A stretch of 64,000 nucleotides of DNA from Pascua guehoae (Eukaryota; Basidiomycota; Tremellomycetes; Trichosporonales; Trichosporonaceae), in contig BCJX01000003.1 of NCBI GenBank assembly GCA_001600415.1, forward strand, positions 800,995-864,994, in the 5' to 3' direction. Positions 47,401-59,405 of this stretch are shown in pieces (the first letter of the stretch is position 1; each line of letters begins with the position of its first letter). Both the position numbers and the translations under genes were made by a program. The notes beneath the pieces are model-generated. The model was given only the letters and a program-made list of their open reading frames with translations. It was not told the DNA's origin and did not search any database.

Positions 47401-48251
47401 TGTAAAGGGCCTCGCACTTATTCGCAACGAGCTTGCGTACACCGCCATCCAGCGCGTTATCGATATCTTGGGCTTGTCATCACTGGACCCCGTCTTTGTG
47501 GACGAAGCTGCTCGCGGCTTTGTCGTCCTCGCCGAGGGAGGAGGCAAGGGCAAAGGACGTGGTGCACACCTTACCACCAGGCTTCTGTACGCCCAGAAGC
47601 TCTGGAGCTTTATCCTTCCAAAGCTCATTGCCGGCGACAAGGAGGCTGATGGTGAGTTGGTTTGGACTGTCAAAGCTAACGCATGCCAGTCAAGAGCCGG
47701 CTCCCTTACCTTGTCGCATTCGCCTCGCTTCTTCCCCTTGCCCCTGCATCTCTCTGCCTGTCCGATCTGCCTACGGTATGTTCACTTGCATTCCACAAGC
47801 ACTAACCCTAGATCCTCCCCCTTCTTCTGCGCTCGCTCGCACTCCCCAACCCCGAGCAACGTACAAATGTCATTGTCACTCTTACGTCCATCCTCGAGAC
47901 GGCCAACTCGTCAACTGCCACCGACCAGCTGCTCCACGAGCACGCCGAGACCATGGTCGACGGTCTGCTGCGGAGTGCACTGTCGCAGCCTGGCCAGCCC
48001 TCGTCTGGTGTACGTGATAGTGCTACCTAGCAAGTGTGTGAGAAAGGATGCTGACACTATAACAGCGCGTTCGTGCTGCCGCGTTAACGGCGTTGGCAGT
48101 ATTCCCTGACGCTATCCGCTATGAAACGCTCCATACGGCAAAGGCACGCGTTATCCGGGACCTAGGCTTGGCTGTCGACGACCCCCTGCGGGCGGTGCGG
48201 CGCGAGGCTGTGGACACTCGGGCCAAATGGTACACGTTCGGGTCTGCTTAG
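44485..48251 (+). CDS. MMS19: MMS19, cytosolic iron-sulfur targeting / repair factor
   Basis: MMS19 is a HEAT-repeat scaffold of the CIA targeting complex. It delivers Fe-S clusters to XPD, DNA polymerases, primase and helicases. The gene is cut by about fifteen short introns. Exons spell a typical N-terminus: MDVERLVRTQ, then GSTQLVEVVKALGEYLTSPEGDVR and LTYLSNLIKVV. The central MMS19 domain follows, with LLFDTLLANHR, MVDGEKDPRNLMLLFQLD and the conserved DMFDITFCYFPITFRPPPNDPYGIT block near 45340-45410. C-terminal HEAT repeats follow, for example VRAAALTALAVFPDAI, and the end is AKWYTFGSA. The order and these motifs make the assignment firm. The stop is TAG at 48249-48251. Confidence 0.92.
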
Positions 48252-48971
48252 GAGGTATTACATCTATAGATGCTAGTTGTTGTGGTTGTGCCTTTTACGG
48301 GAGCTTGGTCTGCATGGTGGGGGCTGTGAGGTACGTGGGGGGCTGTGTCGAGGGAGGGTGGGTCCTTTGTTGGCCAGGGCAGTGATTGCGATATCGGCTA
48401 CGACTGGCTGGCTCGGAGGTGCAGCAGGGTCCAGACTTGGCAAGCCGCTGCCGATGGTGCACAACGAGGGTGCAGGGGCATGCACAGAGGCGGTCCATGG
48501 CCCAGTAAATGAGCCATCGGGTGGAGGTTGCCACGTGTTCAGGGTCCTTTTCCCCGCACTGGCTTGCACTGGGTTGCACTGCTTCGTGTCACACAACCAC
48601 GCCTACCGCGCCGACTGCGCCTCCCCCGCGCGCGACCCAACTGCCAACTGCCCACGCCCACGCCCACCCAAGGCCACGCCCTCCACCCAGCGCGCACACG
48701 CGCCCGTGCCCACAGCCCGCAGGGAGCAGGGAGAGAGAGAGAGTAGTGGGAGGGGGCGACAGAGCCAGCCAGGCAGGCTGCAGGCAACCGGGGGCGACGA
48801 TCAATGCCCTCGTCCTCAAGCCAACACAACAACCTCTTGCACTTGCTCTCTCACACTCCACTCCACTTCATTTCACTTCTCTCTCCCTCCTCTTTCCCTT
48901 TCATCTCTACTCCTCCCCTCATCTTATACATCTAAAACCCACGGCATCGCGACTGGCTCGCCATCACCACC
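48252..48971. other. intergenic; pyrimidine-rich leader before the F-BAR gene
   Basis: The left part is the MMS19 3' flank. The right ~120 bases (48840-48940) are strongly CT-rich with CTCCACTTC-like iterations, typical of fungal core promoters and 5' leaders. No gene is supported. Confidence 0.55.
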
Positions 48972-51900
48972 ATGGCTCCCGTCACGCTCCCGCCGTCATT
49001 CTACAACTCGTTCTGGTCGCCAGACTACCGGACGGGTCTGGACGTCCTCTTCCGCCAGCTCGAGTCGGTGCGTCCTCGTTATGCCTTAACTGAACCATGT
49101 GCTGACAGCCAGGGATGCATTGAGAACAAGGACATCTCTGCGTTTATCGAGGTGCGTGGATCGAGCTCCCCGTCTACTGGCGTGTTGTTGTCCTAGACCT
49201 GTGAACGAGTGGGGGGGGAAGAACATGACAATCAACTTGGTTGTCTACGCCCCCTGGGCTCCACTAACACAACCCAGTCGCAGGCAAGGGCGCACCACCA
49301 GCTCTCGGTCGCGCTCCTCGAGCCGCCGCTCCCCTCGAACCGCCAATCGACCACATCGCTGGAGCACTCACTGCTGTCGCTGCGCGCTGCATCGAGCGCA
49401 CGCGGCGAGGCGCACCGGTCGCTGGCCATGGAGCTCGAGGAGCACGTTCTCCTCCCATTCAACGGCTGGCGGCACCGGCACGAGAGCCGCATTGATGCCG
49501 CGCGCGACGACATGCTTGGCCGTGGCGGTGTCATTGCAAGCTGGGAAAAGGCGGCGCACCGCCTTATGGGGGTACGTGCACAAGAGGCGCTGCTGGAGAA
49601 GCAACAAGAGTCCTGAAGGGATCGGGTGCGGAGTGGCGAGGTGCTGATCACATTCCTGTAGCTTCGCCAGACCTACCTGTCCAAGAGTCGTGCGGCCGAC
49701 GACAGCGAGGACGATGCCAAGTTTGCGCCGGCGACGGCGACGTCGCCGAGCACGCCCACCTCGTCCATGGCGTCGCCGGTTTCCAAGCGCTCCAGTATCC
49801 AAGGTGCCAGCGGCCTCCAACGCTCTGGCACCGTCGCGGACCGCATCAGTGAAAAGCTCCGTGCTGCCAACAGGAGCCGCCCGACGTCGCTGGACGGCAA
49901 GAACCAGCCGCCCGCCACGCCGTCCAAGACCGAGTCGCCCATTTCGCCGACAAAGGAGGGCGCCGAGTCCAACCTCACCCGCCTGCGCCCCGTCGAAAAG
50001 GCCGAGCCAGACTCTCCTACCTCGCCGTCGAGCCCTCGGGAGGAGGCATTCATCCCGCCCACCGACCCCATGGGTCGACCTAGGATGGCGGACGAGGAGG
50101 ACGTCCCGGTCCCGACCCCAGCTGGCGTCTCTTTGAAGCATGTCGACGAGCCTGTAATTGTTGGGGGCCTGACATTCTCACCCCAGAACTTCAAGGGGAT
50201 GCTCATGCTCTTCGACCAGCACATCCACACAAGCTCGGCATTGGGCACCTCGCCTGGCACCAACCCGAACATCCGCTCGATCATGGCGACCCGCCAGCGT
50301 AGCACAATCCTGGGAACGTACGAAAGCACGTTTTCGGGCGAAGAGCTTGTCGAGTGGCTGTCCAAGCACATCAAGGGCTACCGCAGCGAGTGGGACCGCT
50401 GTGTCGACGCCGCCGGTGAGCTCTACCGCATGGGCCATGTGAGCCGCATCGGTGTCGGCCGCGGCTTTGAGCCGACCGACGAGGCATTTTACGTCTTGCG
50501 CCTGGACCCCAACGAGAGCGTCCACCTCCCCACCAACATTACCAACCTCCAGAGCCAGCTGAGCAACCTCAACGTCAACATGCCCAGCATGCCCGCGGGC
50601 CTCGCGAGTGCCACCGCGACAAGCAATTTCCCCTCGCTCCTGAAGGGATACCTGCCCGCGGGTCTCGGTTCCGACGAGCCCGTCCACATTCGCCTGCGCC
50701 GCGACGCCAACAAGGCCGACGAGACGTACCGCGAGGGCGTGCTCGAGGCCGAGGACCGCCGTCTTGAAATGGAAGAGCGCATTGAGCGTGGCCTGCGCAT
50801 GTGGGAAAAGTGGGAGCGTGAGCGCCTGGGCGTCATCCGCTCGGTTCTCAAGCACTACGAGGAGACGCTCGGAAAGCTCCCGGGCCGTCTCGAAAAGCTC
50901 CAGGAGGGCACGACCGTCTCGATCGAGGCGTACAAGCCCGAGTCGGATCTCAAGGCGCTGATCGAGGGTAGCAGGACTGGGCCCTTCCGCCCCCGTCCCC
51001 ACATTTACGAGTCGGCCGAAGCCGACATTCCCGCTGTCAACTTTGGCGTCGACCTCCGCCGCTGGGCGGGCGATACGGCGTGGAAGACGCAGGTCACCTC
51101 GCCCAAGCCCGTCGACGCTGTGCCTCCCGTCTTTGAGGCGCTCATCCGCGCGTCCGACGAGCTCGGCGCCGAGCTCAAGCCCGACGAGCGGCGCCGCTCG
51201 TGGCTGTACGAGATTCCCCTCGAGGAGACACACATGCTCCGCAACCCCATCAACCATACCGAGCTCACTGTCGACGACATTGTCGCGATTGCAAAGAAGT
51301 TCAATGTCCACGTCGTCAACGGCACCGCCAAGCTCTGGCTCCTCGAGCTCAACCCCCCCGTTCTCGGATGGGAGGGCTGGGAGGACGCAAAGGCAATCTA
51401 CCCCTCTGTCGGCGCCGACCAGGAGCGTGATGTCAAGAGTGCCCTGACCTCGGTGCTGGGCCGTCTGCCGGCGTCCCAGCTGTTTACGCTCAACGCGGTT
51501 ATCAGGCACTTCAGGGAGTGAGTACAGCGTGGCGACACGACATGTGGTAACCATACGCAATTGCTAACGCTCAGACTCATCGACGCCACCAAGACGGAAG
51601 ACGAGGACGACAAGATTTACCTCACAAAGCTCTCGCTCTCGCTCGGCCGCTGCCTCCTCCGCCCGCAGTACGAGACTGAGATCACGATTCAGGACCGTAC
51701 CCCGAGCTTGTTCCTCGCCGACCTCATTGAAAACTATGACAGTGTCTTCCCCGGGCTCCTGGAGAAGAAGAAGACGACGCTCGAACGCCCCATGCCCCAG
51801 CGCAAGCGCACGGCGCTCGTCGACCAGCGCATTTCGCGCAAGAGTGGATCTGACATGGCTGAGCTCATTGAACAGAAGCGTGAGCTGCAGCAAAAGATTC

Positions 51901-52604
51901 TGAGTGAGACCGCGCCCGGGCAGGCACCAGCGCAGCAGGCCCCTGCTGCTCAGCCCGTCTCGACTCCCGCACCTGCCCAGCAGCAGCAGCAAGCCTCGCC
52001 TGCTTCGCCCGTCCGCGCACAGCAGGCGGCTCCTGCTTCGCCTACTCGCTCGCAGCAGCCCTCGCCTCCTGCGAGCGCGATGCGCCAGTCGTCGCCCACG
52101 CGTCAGCAGCCCTCGTCCCCGGTGCGTTTCCAGACGCCGCCGCAGGCCCCCTCCCCACAGCCTGCTGCTCAGCGTCCCCCTGTTGCTCCCCCCATCAGCA
52201 TCCCGAAGACGGGCCCCGCTGGTCCACCCATGGACTTCCCGTCGCCCATCGACTCGGACGACGAACGGGAACCCCCGTTCTCCCCCCCGCCTATCCCCTC
52301 CGCCCCGTTTGCCCGCCCCGCGGAACCCACCGTGGCCTCGCACACGCGCGCCCCTTCGTCTCCGTCGCGTCCCCTGTCCATGTCGTCGTCGTCGCCGACT
52401 CCGTCGGGCGGCCGCGGCTCGCCTGCGCCCACGGCTGGCGCCGACGATGTCATCGCCCCTGGCGGCGCGGGCCTCAAGCGCAACACGTCGAGCGACATCT
52501 CGCGCTTCCGTGGACCAAAGGGTGCGCGCGGGCCGCGTCCCGCCCCCGGCCACCAGGGCCGCAGCTCGGTCAGCTCGATGGCCGCGCGGTTTGAGAGCAA
52601 GTAA
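48972..52604 (+). CDS. F-BAR / DEP / RhoGAP protein (Rgd2/Rga8-like)
   Basis: This family bends or tethers membranes through F-BAR and regulates Rho/Cdc42 at sites of growth and cytokinesis. The start MAPVTLPPSFYNSFWSPDY leads into F-BAR helices split by three introns. A Ser/Pro-rich insert and a DEP domain follow (GTYESTFSGEELVEWLSKHIKGY, about 50320) inside the F-BAR region, as in yeast Rgd2. The second half of F-BAR is a long Glu/Arg coiled-coil (about 50700-50930). The RhoGAP part begins RSWLYEIPLEETHMLRNPIN. It continues through the WLLELNPPVLGWEGW segment and resumes after one more intron (near 51518-51572). The tail is Pro/Gln/Ala-rich, with many PxxP stretches. I see no canonical GxxR arginine finger in the GAP part. 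Confidence 0.88.
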
Positions 52605-53170
52605 ACACGCAAGTGAGTGCACGGCAAAATACGATCGTTCTGCAGTTGGCTTGTGCAAAGTAGATTTTTGTGATGTATCGTATGGCAGGCACGTGCAGTT
52701 GGTATCATGCGTGGGTATTTGTGGAGATGTGCAGTCGCGGTGGGTGGTTGTGGAACCAGCTCGGTCTTCCTAAACGACTACCAGGTCCTGGTCCATGTCC
52801 ACATCCACTGCACTGTGACACCGCCTTGTCCATGCTCGACTTGTTGAGCTGCCAAGTTGGTGCAAATGGAAAGGTGACAACGACGGGGACGAGACCGACG
52901 ACAATCACGCCGGTCATGTTAGGCGCGGAATAGCCAAATATGGCACAAGCGGCAACCCCACCACACAGCCCCGCGTTGAGCGTTCACCCTCTCCCCTCAT
53001 TTCTTCCCGCGCAGACCAGCCACTCATGCCTTCCATTCCCTCCTTGAGCCCAGTACCATGATCGATACGCGCTCCACACAACATCCTGAAGATGCCGTGG
53101 CGATGCCAGTAATGCACAGTCGGTAATGTTACATACAACACTGTACAGCGTCGTCCGTGACACCAGCACA
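52605..53170. other. intergenic between convergent genes
   Basis: 3' flanks of the F-BAR gene and the first BTB-like gene. No other feature seen. Confidence 0.55.
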
Positions 53171-54145
53171 CTATATCTCCCACCCGGTCTGCCTACTAAA
53201 CCTCTTCCAGATATACCCCACCAAGTCGCCCCAGACATCCGCACACGGCGCGCAGTGCGGGTACAGCTTCCTGACGTACTCTTTACAGTGCATGGTGAGG
53301 TACGTGGGGAGGTCTGGTCCTATATCGTTGACAAACTCGTCGACAAAACTCTTACTGAGCCCCTCGAGGTTTCCCTTCATCTGGCGCGCGAGCGCACATT
53401 GGGCGGGACACATGTCGGCCTCTGCGTCGGTCCGTTCGCGCACCTCGCCCGCCGTGTCGACGAAGAAGAGCTTGAAGTGCGCCATGTCGCCGAGCCACCG
53501 CTCGAGAAACCGCACGAGGCGGGCGTACGCCTCTGGCACCGCGTGGCCCAGCACGTCCGCGGCCCAGGGATCGATCTCGCCGACGCCGTACCCGCGCAAC
53601 GGGCGCGCGAGGGCGGCGACCCCCGCTCCGTCCCCGGCCAGCGAGGCGAGGGCGTACTGCGCAAACACGCTCAGGTTGGCAGGTTGTGTCGCGTGCAGCG
53701 TCGCGTACAGGAACGGCATGTCGAACTCGTCCGCGAGCGTGATTACGTCCCGCGCAGTCTCGAGGTCCGGGAACGGCGGCGGAGAGGTACCGCCTCGCTC
53801 CGCCGTGGTGGCCTGGAGCACGTACCGCAGGGCCGGAGAAGGGACAGAGTGCAGGGGGATCACCTGCGAGTCGGAGCACGAGGACGACGGTACAGGGAGA
53901 TCGGCGAGGCCGGAAAAGAAACTCGAGCGTTCAGAGAGCAGCGCCAGGTCGTACGCGAACAAGACGTCGTCCGACGACTGGAGAAGCACGGGGTGCGGCT
54001 CGAGCAGTTGGCCTGCGTCCTCCCCGTCTGGCGGTTCTGGCGGCTGGAGAAGCGCTGGGTCCACAGGGGTCATGAATTCCGGGTCAAAGGTTCGAGTTTG
54101 TGCATCCTCGTCTCGTTGGTCTGTTACCGCCGCCATGTCGGGCAT
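53171..54145 (-). CDS. BTB/POZ-like protein, lineage-specific family, copy 1
   Basis: A single exon of 324 aa. The ATG at 54145 is the first true ATG in frame; a second lies three codons on. Residues ~45-120 resemble the start of a BTB fold: an SSDDVLFAYDLALLSERSSFFSGL pattern (strand, then helix, with a phobic-phi-SSFF core) followed by an LPVP..IPLHSV strand. The rest is helical and contains the Cys pairs MCPAQC and HCAPCADVW. Such fungal BTB-like proteins are often expanded in basidiomycetes and have no known role. Two relatives lie at 56.9 and 60.3 kb, all on the minus strand. Confidence 0.7.
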   Translation of the reverse strand: MPDMAAVTDQRDEDAQTRTFDPEFMTPVDPALLQPPEPPDGEDAGQLLEPHPVLLQSSDDVLFAYDLALLSERSSFFSGLADLPVPSSSCSDSQVIPLHSVPSPALRYVLQATTAERGGTSPPPFPDLETARDVITLADEFDMPFLYATLHATQPANLSVFAQYALASLAGDGAGVAALARPLRGYGVGEIDPWAADVLGHAVPEAYARLVRFLERWLGDMAHFKLFFVDTAGEVRERTDAEADMCPAQCALARQMKGNLEGLSKSFVDEFVNDIGPDLPTYLTMHCKEYVRKLYPHCAPCADVWGDLVGYIWKRFSRQTGWEI

Positions 54146-54438
54146 GGAGAGAACGTCGAGCAAAGAGGTCTTGATGGGCAGCAGCGGGTCAAGAGACGGT
54201 TCTGGTGTTCAGCGATCAGCAACCGTTCATGACGTCAATGTGGAGGCCACGTGGATTTGCTTCCGTGTCCGCTTGGGTTGTTGACGAGTTGCGAGATGGT
54301 GGGATAGATGGATCCTCGTCATCTTTGGGGCCGCCCCATCTTTGTCGTCTCCTCGGCCTTCCTTATCAACAACATTGTCTCTGTCTCTTCGTCTCTCCTC
54401 ACTCCCTACTCGTCTCATGACCACGACACGATAGGACG

Positions 54439-56563
54439 ATGGAGGCCTCTGTTCGAGAGCCAAACATTAAGAGTACGTGATCTGCATCAACGACCTGTTC
54501 ACGATCACGCTTCACTCACGCCAGACTTTGTCCGCCTCCTGCAGTGCGCGGCGCGGTATGGCGACGACCTGTGCATGCACGCGCGCAAGGAATGTGTGAG
54601 CTGAGCGACAAAGTCCCCCAGCTGACAAGCCAGTGGGAGATTTCAGTGACCAACTCGTCCAAGTCTGCGTTCTGCCTCTTTACGCTCCAGCCGACCTTCT
54701 TCTCCCGGTACAAGCCACTGGGGACCGCCGATCAGCAGCGCCGGGGCGTAAAGTGCCAGCTCCATGTCAAGGTCAGTTTTGCCACCTCTCAAAGATGCTA
54801 ACTGCCAGTCTGTGCTCGGAGTCCTTGGCAAGGCGTCGTCTGTCAACGCGGTCGAGCGCGTCGACCTCCGCATTGTCGATCCCGAAGGGGGTCTGCGGGC
54901 GCGCCAGAATGAAGACGACGAAGACGAAGACGACGATATCCGTGTGCGGGAGAGGAGCGCACAGCTCGAACTCAAGCTGATGTACCACCATGGTGCGTCC
55001 TCAGCTTACTCCTTCCTCGCCCAAGCTGACCTCGCCACCCAGGTATCACAAAGAAGCACTTTCTCCACCTCCAGTCGTCGCCCTTCCTGCGCGTTGACGT
55101 GCACCAGGACTCTACGCCGTCCGGGTTTCAGATCTCCGCCAAGGCCCTGCGCGACTGGCTCGACCACTTTTCCCTCGCGTTCGGCTCGAGCACCTCTGCC
55201 AACGGCTCGGTGCGAGGCGACAGCCAGCTCGCATGGCGCTTTGCGACTGGCGAAGTGCGCGTCAAGAACTTTGACAATACGAGCACGAGCACGCTCGCTA
55301 CCGAGATCAAGATTGACCCGGAAGAGTTTGAGGCGTATGAAGTGTACGGCGATGACGGCCGCATAGACCTGGCGCTTCCAATGCGCGAGTTCAAGGTGGG
55401 TGAAACTCCCCTGGCACTGCTCACCCACGCAGGCGACACTACAGCTGGCAGAGCAGTTCAACATGGATCTCGACTTTAGCTTCTCTGAAGCGACACAACC
55501 TCTCACGATGAGCTCGACATTTATCGGCGGCGACCGCTACGGCAACGAGGTCGAGCTGTTCCACATTTTCTGTGCCATTGCAACCACGTCATCCGACGCA
55601 TTTGAAAAGGTATCGCCGTCGGCACCCGTGCAGCGAACAAATGGCGTGCCCAACGGCGCAGACGCTTCAAGACGCAAGCGCGAGAGCACGACACGAAGCG
55701 AAACTACCGAAACGCCTCGCAAACGCGTCGGCCCCGCTGGCAGCGTGCGTGGGGGACGGTCTCGAGCAAGCCTCAGCCTCACTGCGGCTCCTCCATCACG
55801 CGGTCCGTCCCAGGTCTCTGTGGTTGGTGGCACGTTTGCCAACGAGTCTGAGCCATTATTCTTGCCGGGCGGGAGCCAGGGAAGCCAGGGCAGCCAGAGG
55901 GCGCCACCCATGACCCAAGAGGAAGCGCTCGAACTGGCCGGCATGCCTGATCTCGACCTCGAGGCGATGATGGAGGATGCGGCCGACGACGAGGGTGGTG
56001 ACGACGGCGTCGACGTCAAGCCCTCGCTGCAAGCCCCGGACGCTGACGATGGGGTACCTGCCGACTGGGACGAGATCGAGTTTGAGAATATTCCCGCGAA
56101 CCAGATGTCGACACAATGCTCGGCTGTTGGTGCTGCTGGGGGACTGTCGCAGCGCGCCCGAACGAGGTCTCTGTCTCGTACTCAGCGTAATCCTGACGAA
56201 TGCGTTGGTGAAGGTGATACCTCTGCCCTCGCCTCTCCTATCCAAAAATCGTCACGGCCGACGTCGCGCCGGCAATCTGTCTCTGGGTCGGCGTCACCAG
56301 AACGACCTGACCGCGCGTCTGTGAGCCGCAAACCCTCACTAAACGAGACGCGCATCTTCGAGCCAGACCCCGACTTACTCGGCGCCTCGGGCATTTTCGG
56401 CTTCACAAGCACGCGCCCACGTCCACGGTCGGTCACAACTCCGGTCGACGACGAGGACGAGCTCGACGCCGACGAGCCCGACCCGACACAGGCGGGGCGT
56501 AAGGTGAGCTCTCGTTAGTTGGTGAAGCTCACACTCCAGTTTAGCAGCCTGTTCGAAGACTGA
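54439..56563 (+). CDS. RAD9: RAD9, 9-1-1 checkpoint clamp subunit
   Basis: Rad9 with Rad1 and Hus1 forms the PCNA-like clamp that activates ATR/Mec1 signalling. Exon 1 is short (54439-54472, MEASVREPNIK) and exon 2 is 54525-54595. The next exon supplies VTNSSKSAFCLFTLQPTFF and then the YKPLGTADQQRRGVKCQLHVK block typical of domain 1. Domain 2 includes GFQISAKALRDWLDHFSLAFG and RIDLALPMREFK, then LQLAEQFNMDLDFSFSEATQPL and the HIFCAIATTS end. After that comes a ~300-residue unstructured tail with SQ/TQ-like and RKRES/RKRVG basic patches. A last intron (GTGAGC..CCAG, 56503-56539) removes an early TAG. It adds FSSLFED, a phenylalanine-containing tail common in Rad9 proteins. Confidence 0.9.
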
Positions 56564-56908
56564 GCAAGACCGAGCATGTACCCTGCACCCTCGATACCAT
56601 CTCCCACGGCTGTATGCATCACCTGCTGTATGTATCAATCCTTGTGCCACATGGAGAATCCTCTGCCCACATGGATAATACCTCTGTCCACATGAATAAT
56701 CCCTCTGCCCACGTAGGGGCGCCACATTTTCAGACCAGACTCTACACAATATAGTACTGCTGCACATGTTGTTTTCGTTGCCCTCTATGACTCTGAGTCT
56801 GTGTTCGTTTCTTCAATCTTTGTTTCCAGAATGCCACTTGTACCTGCAAACAATAAGCTATGATAACTGGAGGCTCTGCACGCGTCAGCACCACCACCAC
56901 CAACCGTG
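56564..56908. other. intergenic between convergent genes
   Basis: A repeated CCACATGGATAATACCTCTG-like motif (three to four copies of about 22 bp) occupies 56645-56715. Otherwise only 3' flanks. Confidence 0.6.
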
Positions 56909-57792
56909 TCAGCCCACCTCGAGCAGCTCCCTGTGCCACAAGTCAAACTTCCTCTGGCTGCGATCGACGAGCCACTCCCTAGTGATGGCGCACGTCAAGT
57001 AATCCTGGCAGTTCTGGCAATGGACCCCACGGAGCGCCCTGCGGAACGCGCGGAGCTTGTCGTCCGTAATGCCGTTGGTGGAGAGTGCGGCCTGTGCGCG
57101 CGCGATAAACTTTGCCCAGTCGGCCTGGCGGGGGTGTACGCGCCCCTGTGTGTCGGTGTGTCCGCAGCACCCGTGCCAGGTGGCGAGAATGCGATTAATG
57201 TGTCGGTTGCAGTTTGCGAGGTGTGTCCTCCACGCGGCAAAGAGCGTGTCGCGTGGGCGCGGAGGAGGTCGTACCACCTCGCCTCGGGGGAGCGGTTCTT
57301 GACGTGCGCGTGGTGCACGACGAGCTTTGTCCAGGACGCATTCACCCCGCCGGCGTCTTTGGCGAGCACGCCGAGCGTAAACCGCCACCCTGCGGGGATA
57401 TCCTCCACTGCGGACAGGGAGCGCACAATGTGCGGGAAGGAGAGCACACAGTGCAGGCGGATCACACCCTCGAGGGACGCGGGCGACGTGCGGAGAAACG
57501 GCAGGCGGGTGGTTTGGCCCGCCTCGTAGCGCAGCACGTCGAGGGCGTACTTGACCACGCCCGAGGTGGCGGGGATGCGCACAATGGTATAGTTGGCCCC
57601 CGGGGTGCTGCGCTCGCCCAGGCGCGAGGAGAAGGTCGTGTGTGGGGAGACGAGGTCGTGGTCGAACATGAAGTAGGTGCTGCTTTCCTCGGCGAGGAGG
57701 AGGAGTGGGCGGCGGCCGAGGGGGATGTTGTAGCTCGGGTGCAGGGGGAGTGGGGTCGGTTGCGCGCGCGACGGTGGGGGTGGGGCGGGCAT
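56909..57792 (-). pseudogene. BTB/POZ-like family copy 2, apparent frameshift
   Basis: From the ATG at 57792, a frame runs MPAPPPPSRAQ... through a BTB-like start (LLLAEESSTYFMFDHDLVSPHTTFSSRL) to about 57260, ending in RWYDLLRAHA. The homologous continuation, RDTLFAAWRTHLANCNRHINR to the TGA at 56909, is in another frame. A one-base loss would explain it. Alternatively a 50-nt intron (GTGGTACG..GTGGAG, about 57280-57231) would restore phase, but it has no branch-site-like CTNAC and would drop conserved tryptophans. The C-terminal half has a CQNCQDYLTC motif like the Cys pairs in the relatives. It may still be a functional spliced gene. Call uncertain. Confidence 0.55.
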
Positions 57793-59334
57793 GGTGGGTG
57801 GCGGTGAAAGGGGGGCCGCCGTGGGTGTTGAGAGGGAGGAGTTGGAGGGGATGAAGTGAGGAAAGGAATGGGGAAGACGAGGAAAATTGCAAGACGAGGA
57901 AAAGGAGGGGGAAACGAATGCTCGAAGAAAGGGACGACCAAGGCTGGGATTTGGGAGATGAGAGTGATGAGCGGACCCGAGGTAGACGCGCACACAGAGT
58001 GGCGCAACGAAAGAATAAGAAAGGGGAGGAGGGGAGGAAAGGATGAGGCCGTGTGTGATGAGGAAGAAAACAAATGAAGTTGAGTTGAACCGACGTGTGC
58101 AAAAGAAGAGCGAGTGACAGAAAATGCAAAGCGATCCCTCAATTCCATGATCAGGTCAGTGTGATTGCCCCATATTGTGGGGCACACACGCAAAGTTGAG
58201 CGGGTGGCAAAAATGTGAGTGTGCTGCCAGGCGCAGTTGGTCGACAAGTCTACTCTGTCGATCGACGATCGTGGATACATGGCCATGCCTGGACACACAT
58301 TGCAACATGCAACATGCAACGTGCAGTGTCCTGACAACGACGCGCTGTAATACAATGGGCGTTAGACAGTGTCATCTGATAAAACCATTCCCGCGTACAG
58401 CTACAGCCCAGTGATCCAACTACATGGTGCCCGTCAACAACAAAGGCATAAATGATTCGCCGCCACAGTGTAATTCCTGCAACAGACCGCTACCCAGGCT
58501 TCGTTGCATCGGTACCATCACATAGCATTAGGACCCATTCGCCAGTTCACCACGATGTGCATTACCACGACGTGCATTACCAAGACGTGCATTACTACGA
58601 CGTGCGTTATATTCTGGATCTTCAACCCGGCCGCACACAGTCTGGGTACGGGTTGGGGCAACTCTGTAAAAGTGGCGCGTGTGGCGGCATGTGTCTCCGG
58701 AGATTCATGCCAGATAACCATCACAACCATGGCAACCAATGCACAGAGGTCACCAATTAGGTGCCCAACTGATACATCAATATACTGGGCGGCACTCCCA
58801 GGCTCGTCTCTGGCAGCACCTACTCCCTGCGATCGCGCATACTTTTCACCCACACAAAGTGCCCGCCGCCACCGGTGACAGATGCGGGATATCTGGAGCA
58901 CTCGGTCGATCGAATCCTAGATTCAAAACTGAGTCGTTTCCGTCACCCTCTCCGTTATCTCACATGAAATGGGTATGACAATGATGCGTTCCGTGGGCGA
59001 CCTGACCGGGCAGTCTGCTGATAATGTGGCAAATGCCACAGAAGCAGCAGACGAATACTGACTACCCACTGAAACCTGGCCCTGCTCGTAGTGCTATTCG
59101 GACACGCGTGCTTAGCTAGACATAAAAACGGAAGGGCAACGTAGCGCGGCAAAACCCATTCTTGGCCCAATCTCCACTGCAAATGGGAAGGATAGGGAGG
59201 AAATTCTCGCGAGGAGACGTGCAAGACGTCGATGTGAGAGACAGCCGACCGCTTTCAGCTTGCTCCCCATGGACCCGGATGCCCACCAACCGTCGGGACC
59301 GCCCCGCGTCGTCGTCGCAAGCGTTCTGACAACA
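57793..59334. other. gene-free region with a dinucleotide-rich leader and a small repeat
   Basis: The left ~330 bases are purine-rich on the plus strand and form the presumed promoter of BTB copy 2. Apart from the tandem repeat listed next, nothing is recognised. Confidence 0.5.
58548..58612. repeat. four tandem ~15-bp units
   Basis: (C)ACGA(C/T)GTGCATTAC is repeated four times with single-base changes, each unit carrying GACGTGC. Seen directly. It could be a protein-binding cluster, but no protein is suggested. Confidence 0.8.
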
Positions 59335-59405
59335 ACATCGTTGGTGAAACGGTATCATGCTACTTTGCCATAGTAGCGGCAGGAGTTCGACTCTCCTACG
59401 ATGTA
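59335..59405 (+). tRNA. tRNA-Gly(GCC)
   Basis: The acceptor ACATCGT (59335-59341) pairs fully with ACGATGT (59398-59404), with discriminator A. The anticodon stem CTACT/AGTAG encloses the loop TTGCCAT, giving anticodon GCC. The T-arm AGGAG-TTCGACT-CTCCT is perfect. The length of 71 nt is normal for eukaryotic tRNA-Gly, and there is no intron. The first T4 run downstream is at about 59449, unusually far. The D-arm (TGGTGAAACGGTATCATG) is acceptable but less typical. Confidence 0.88.

Noticed and set aside
50178..51560. Minus-strand open frame of 460 codons
   Set aside because: Antisense shadow of the F-BAR/RhoGAP gene, with composition mirroring that gene's codons.
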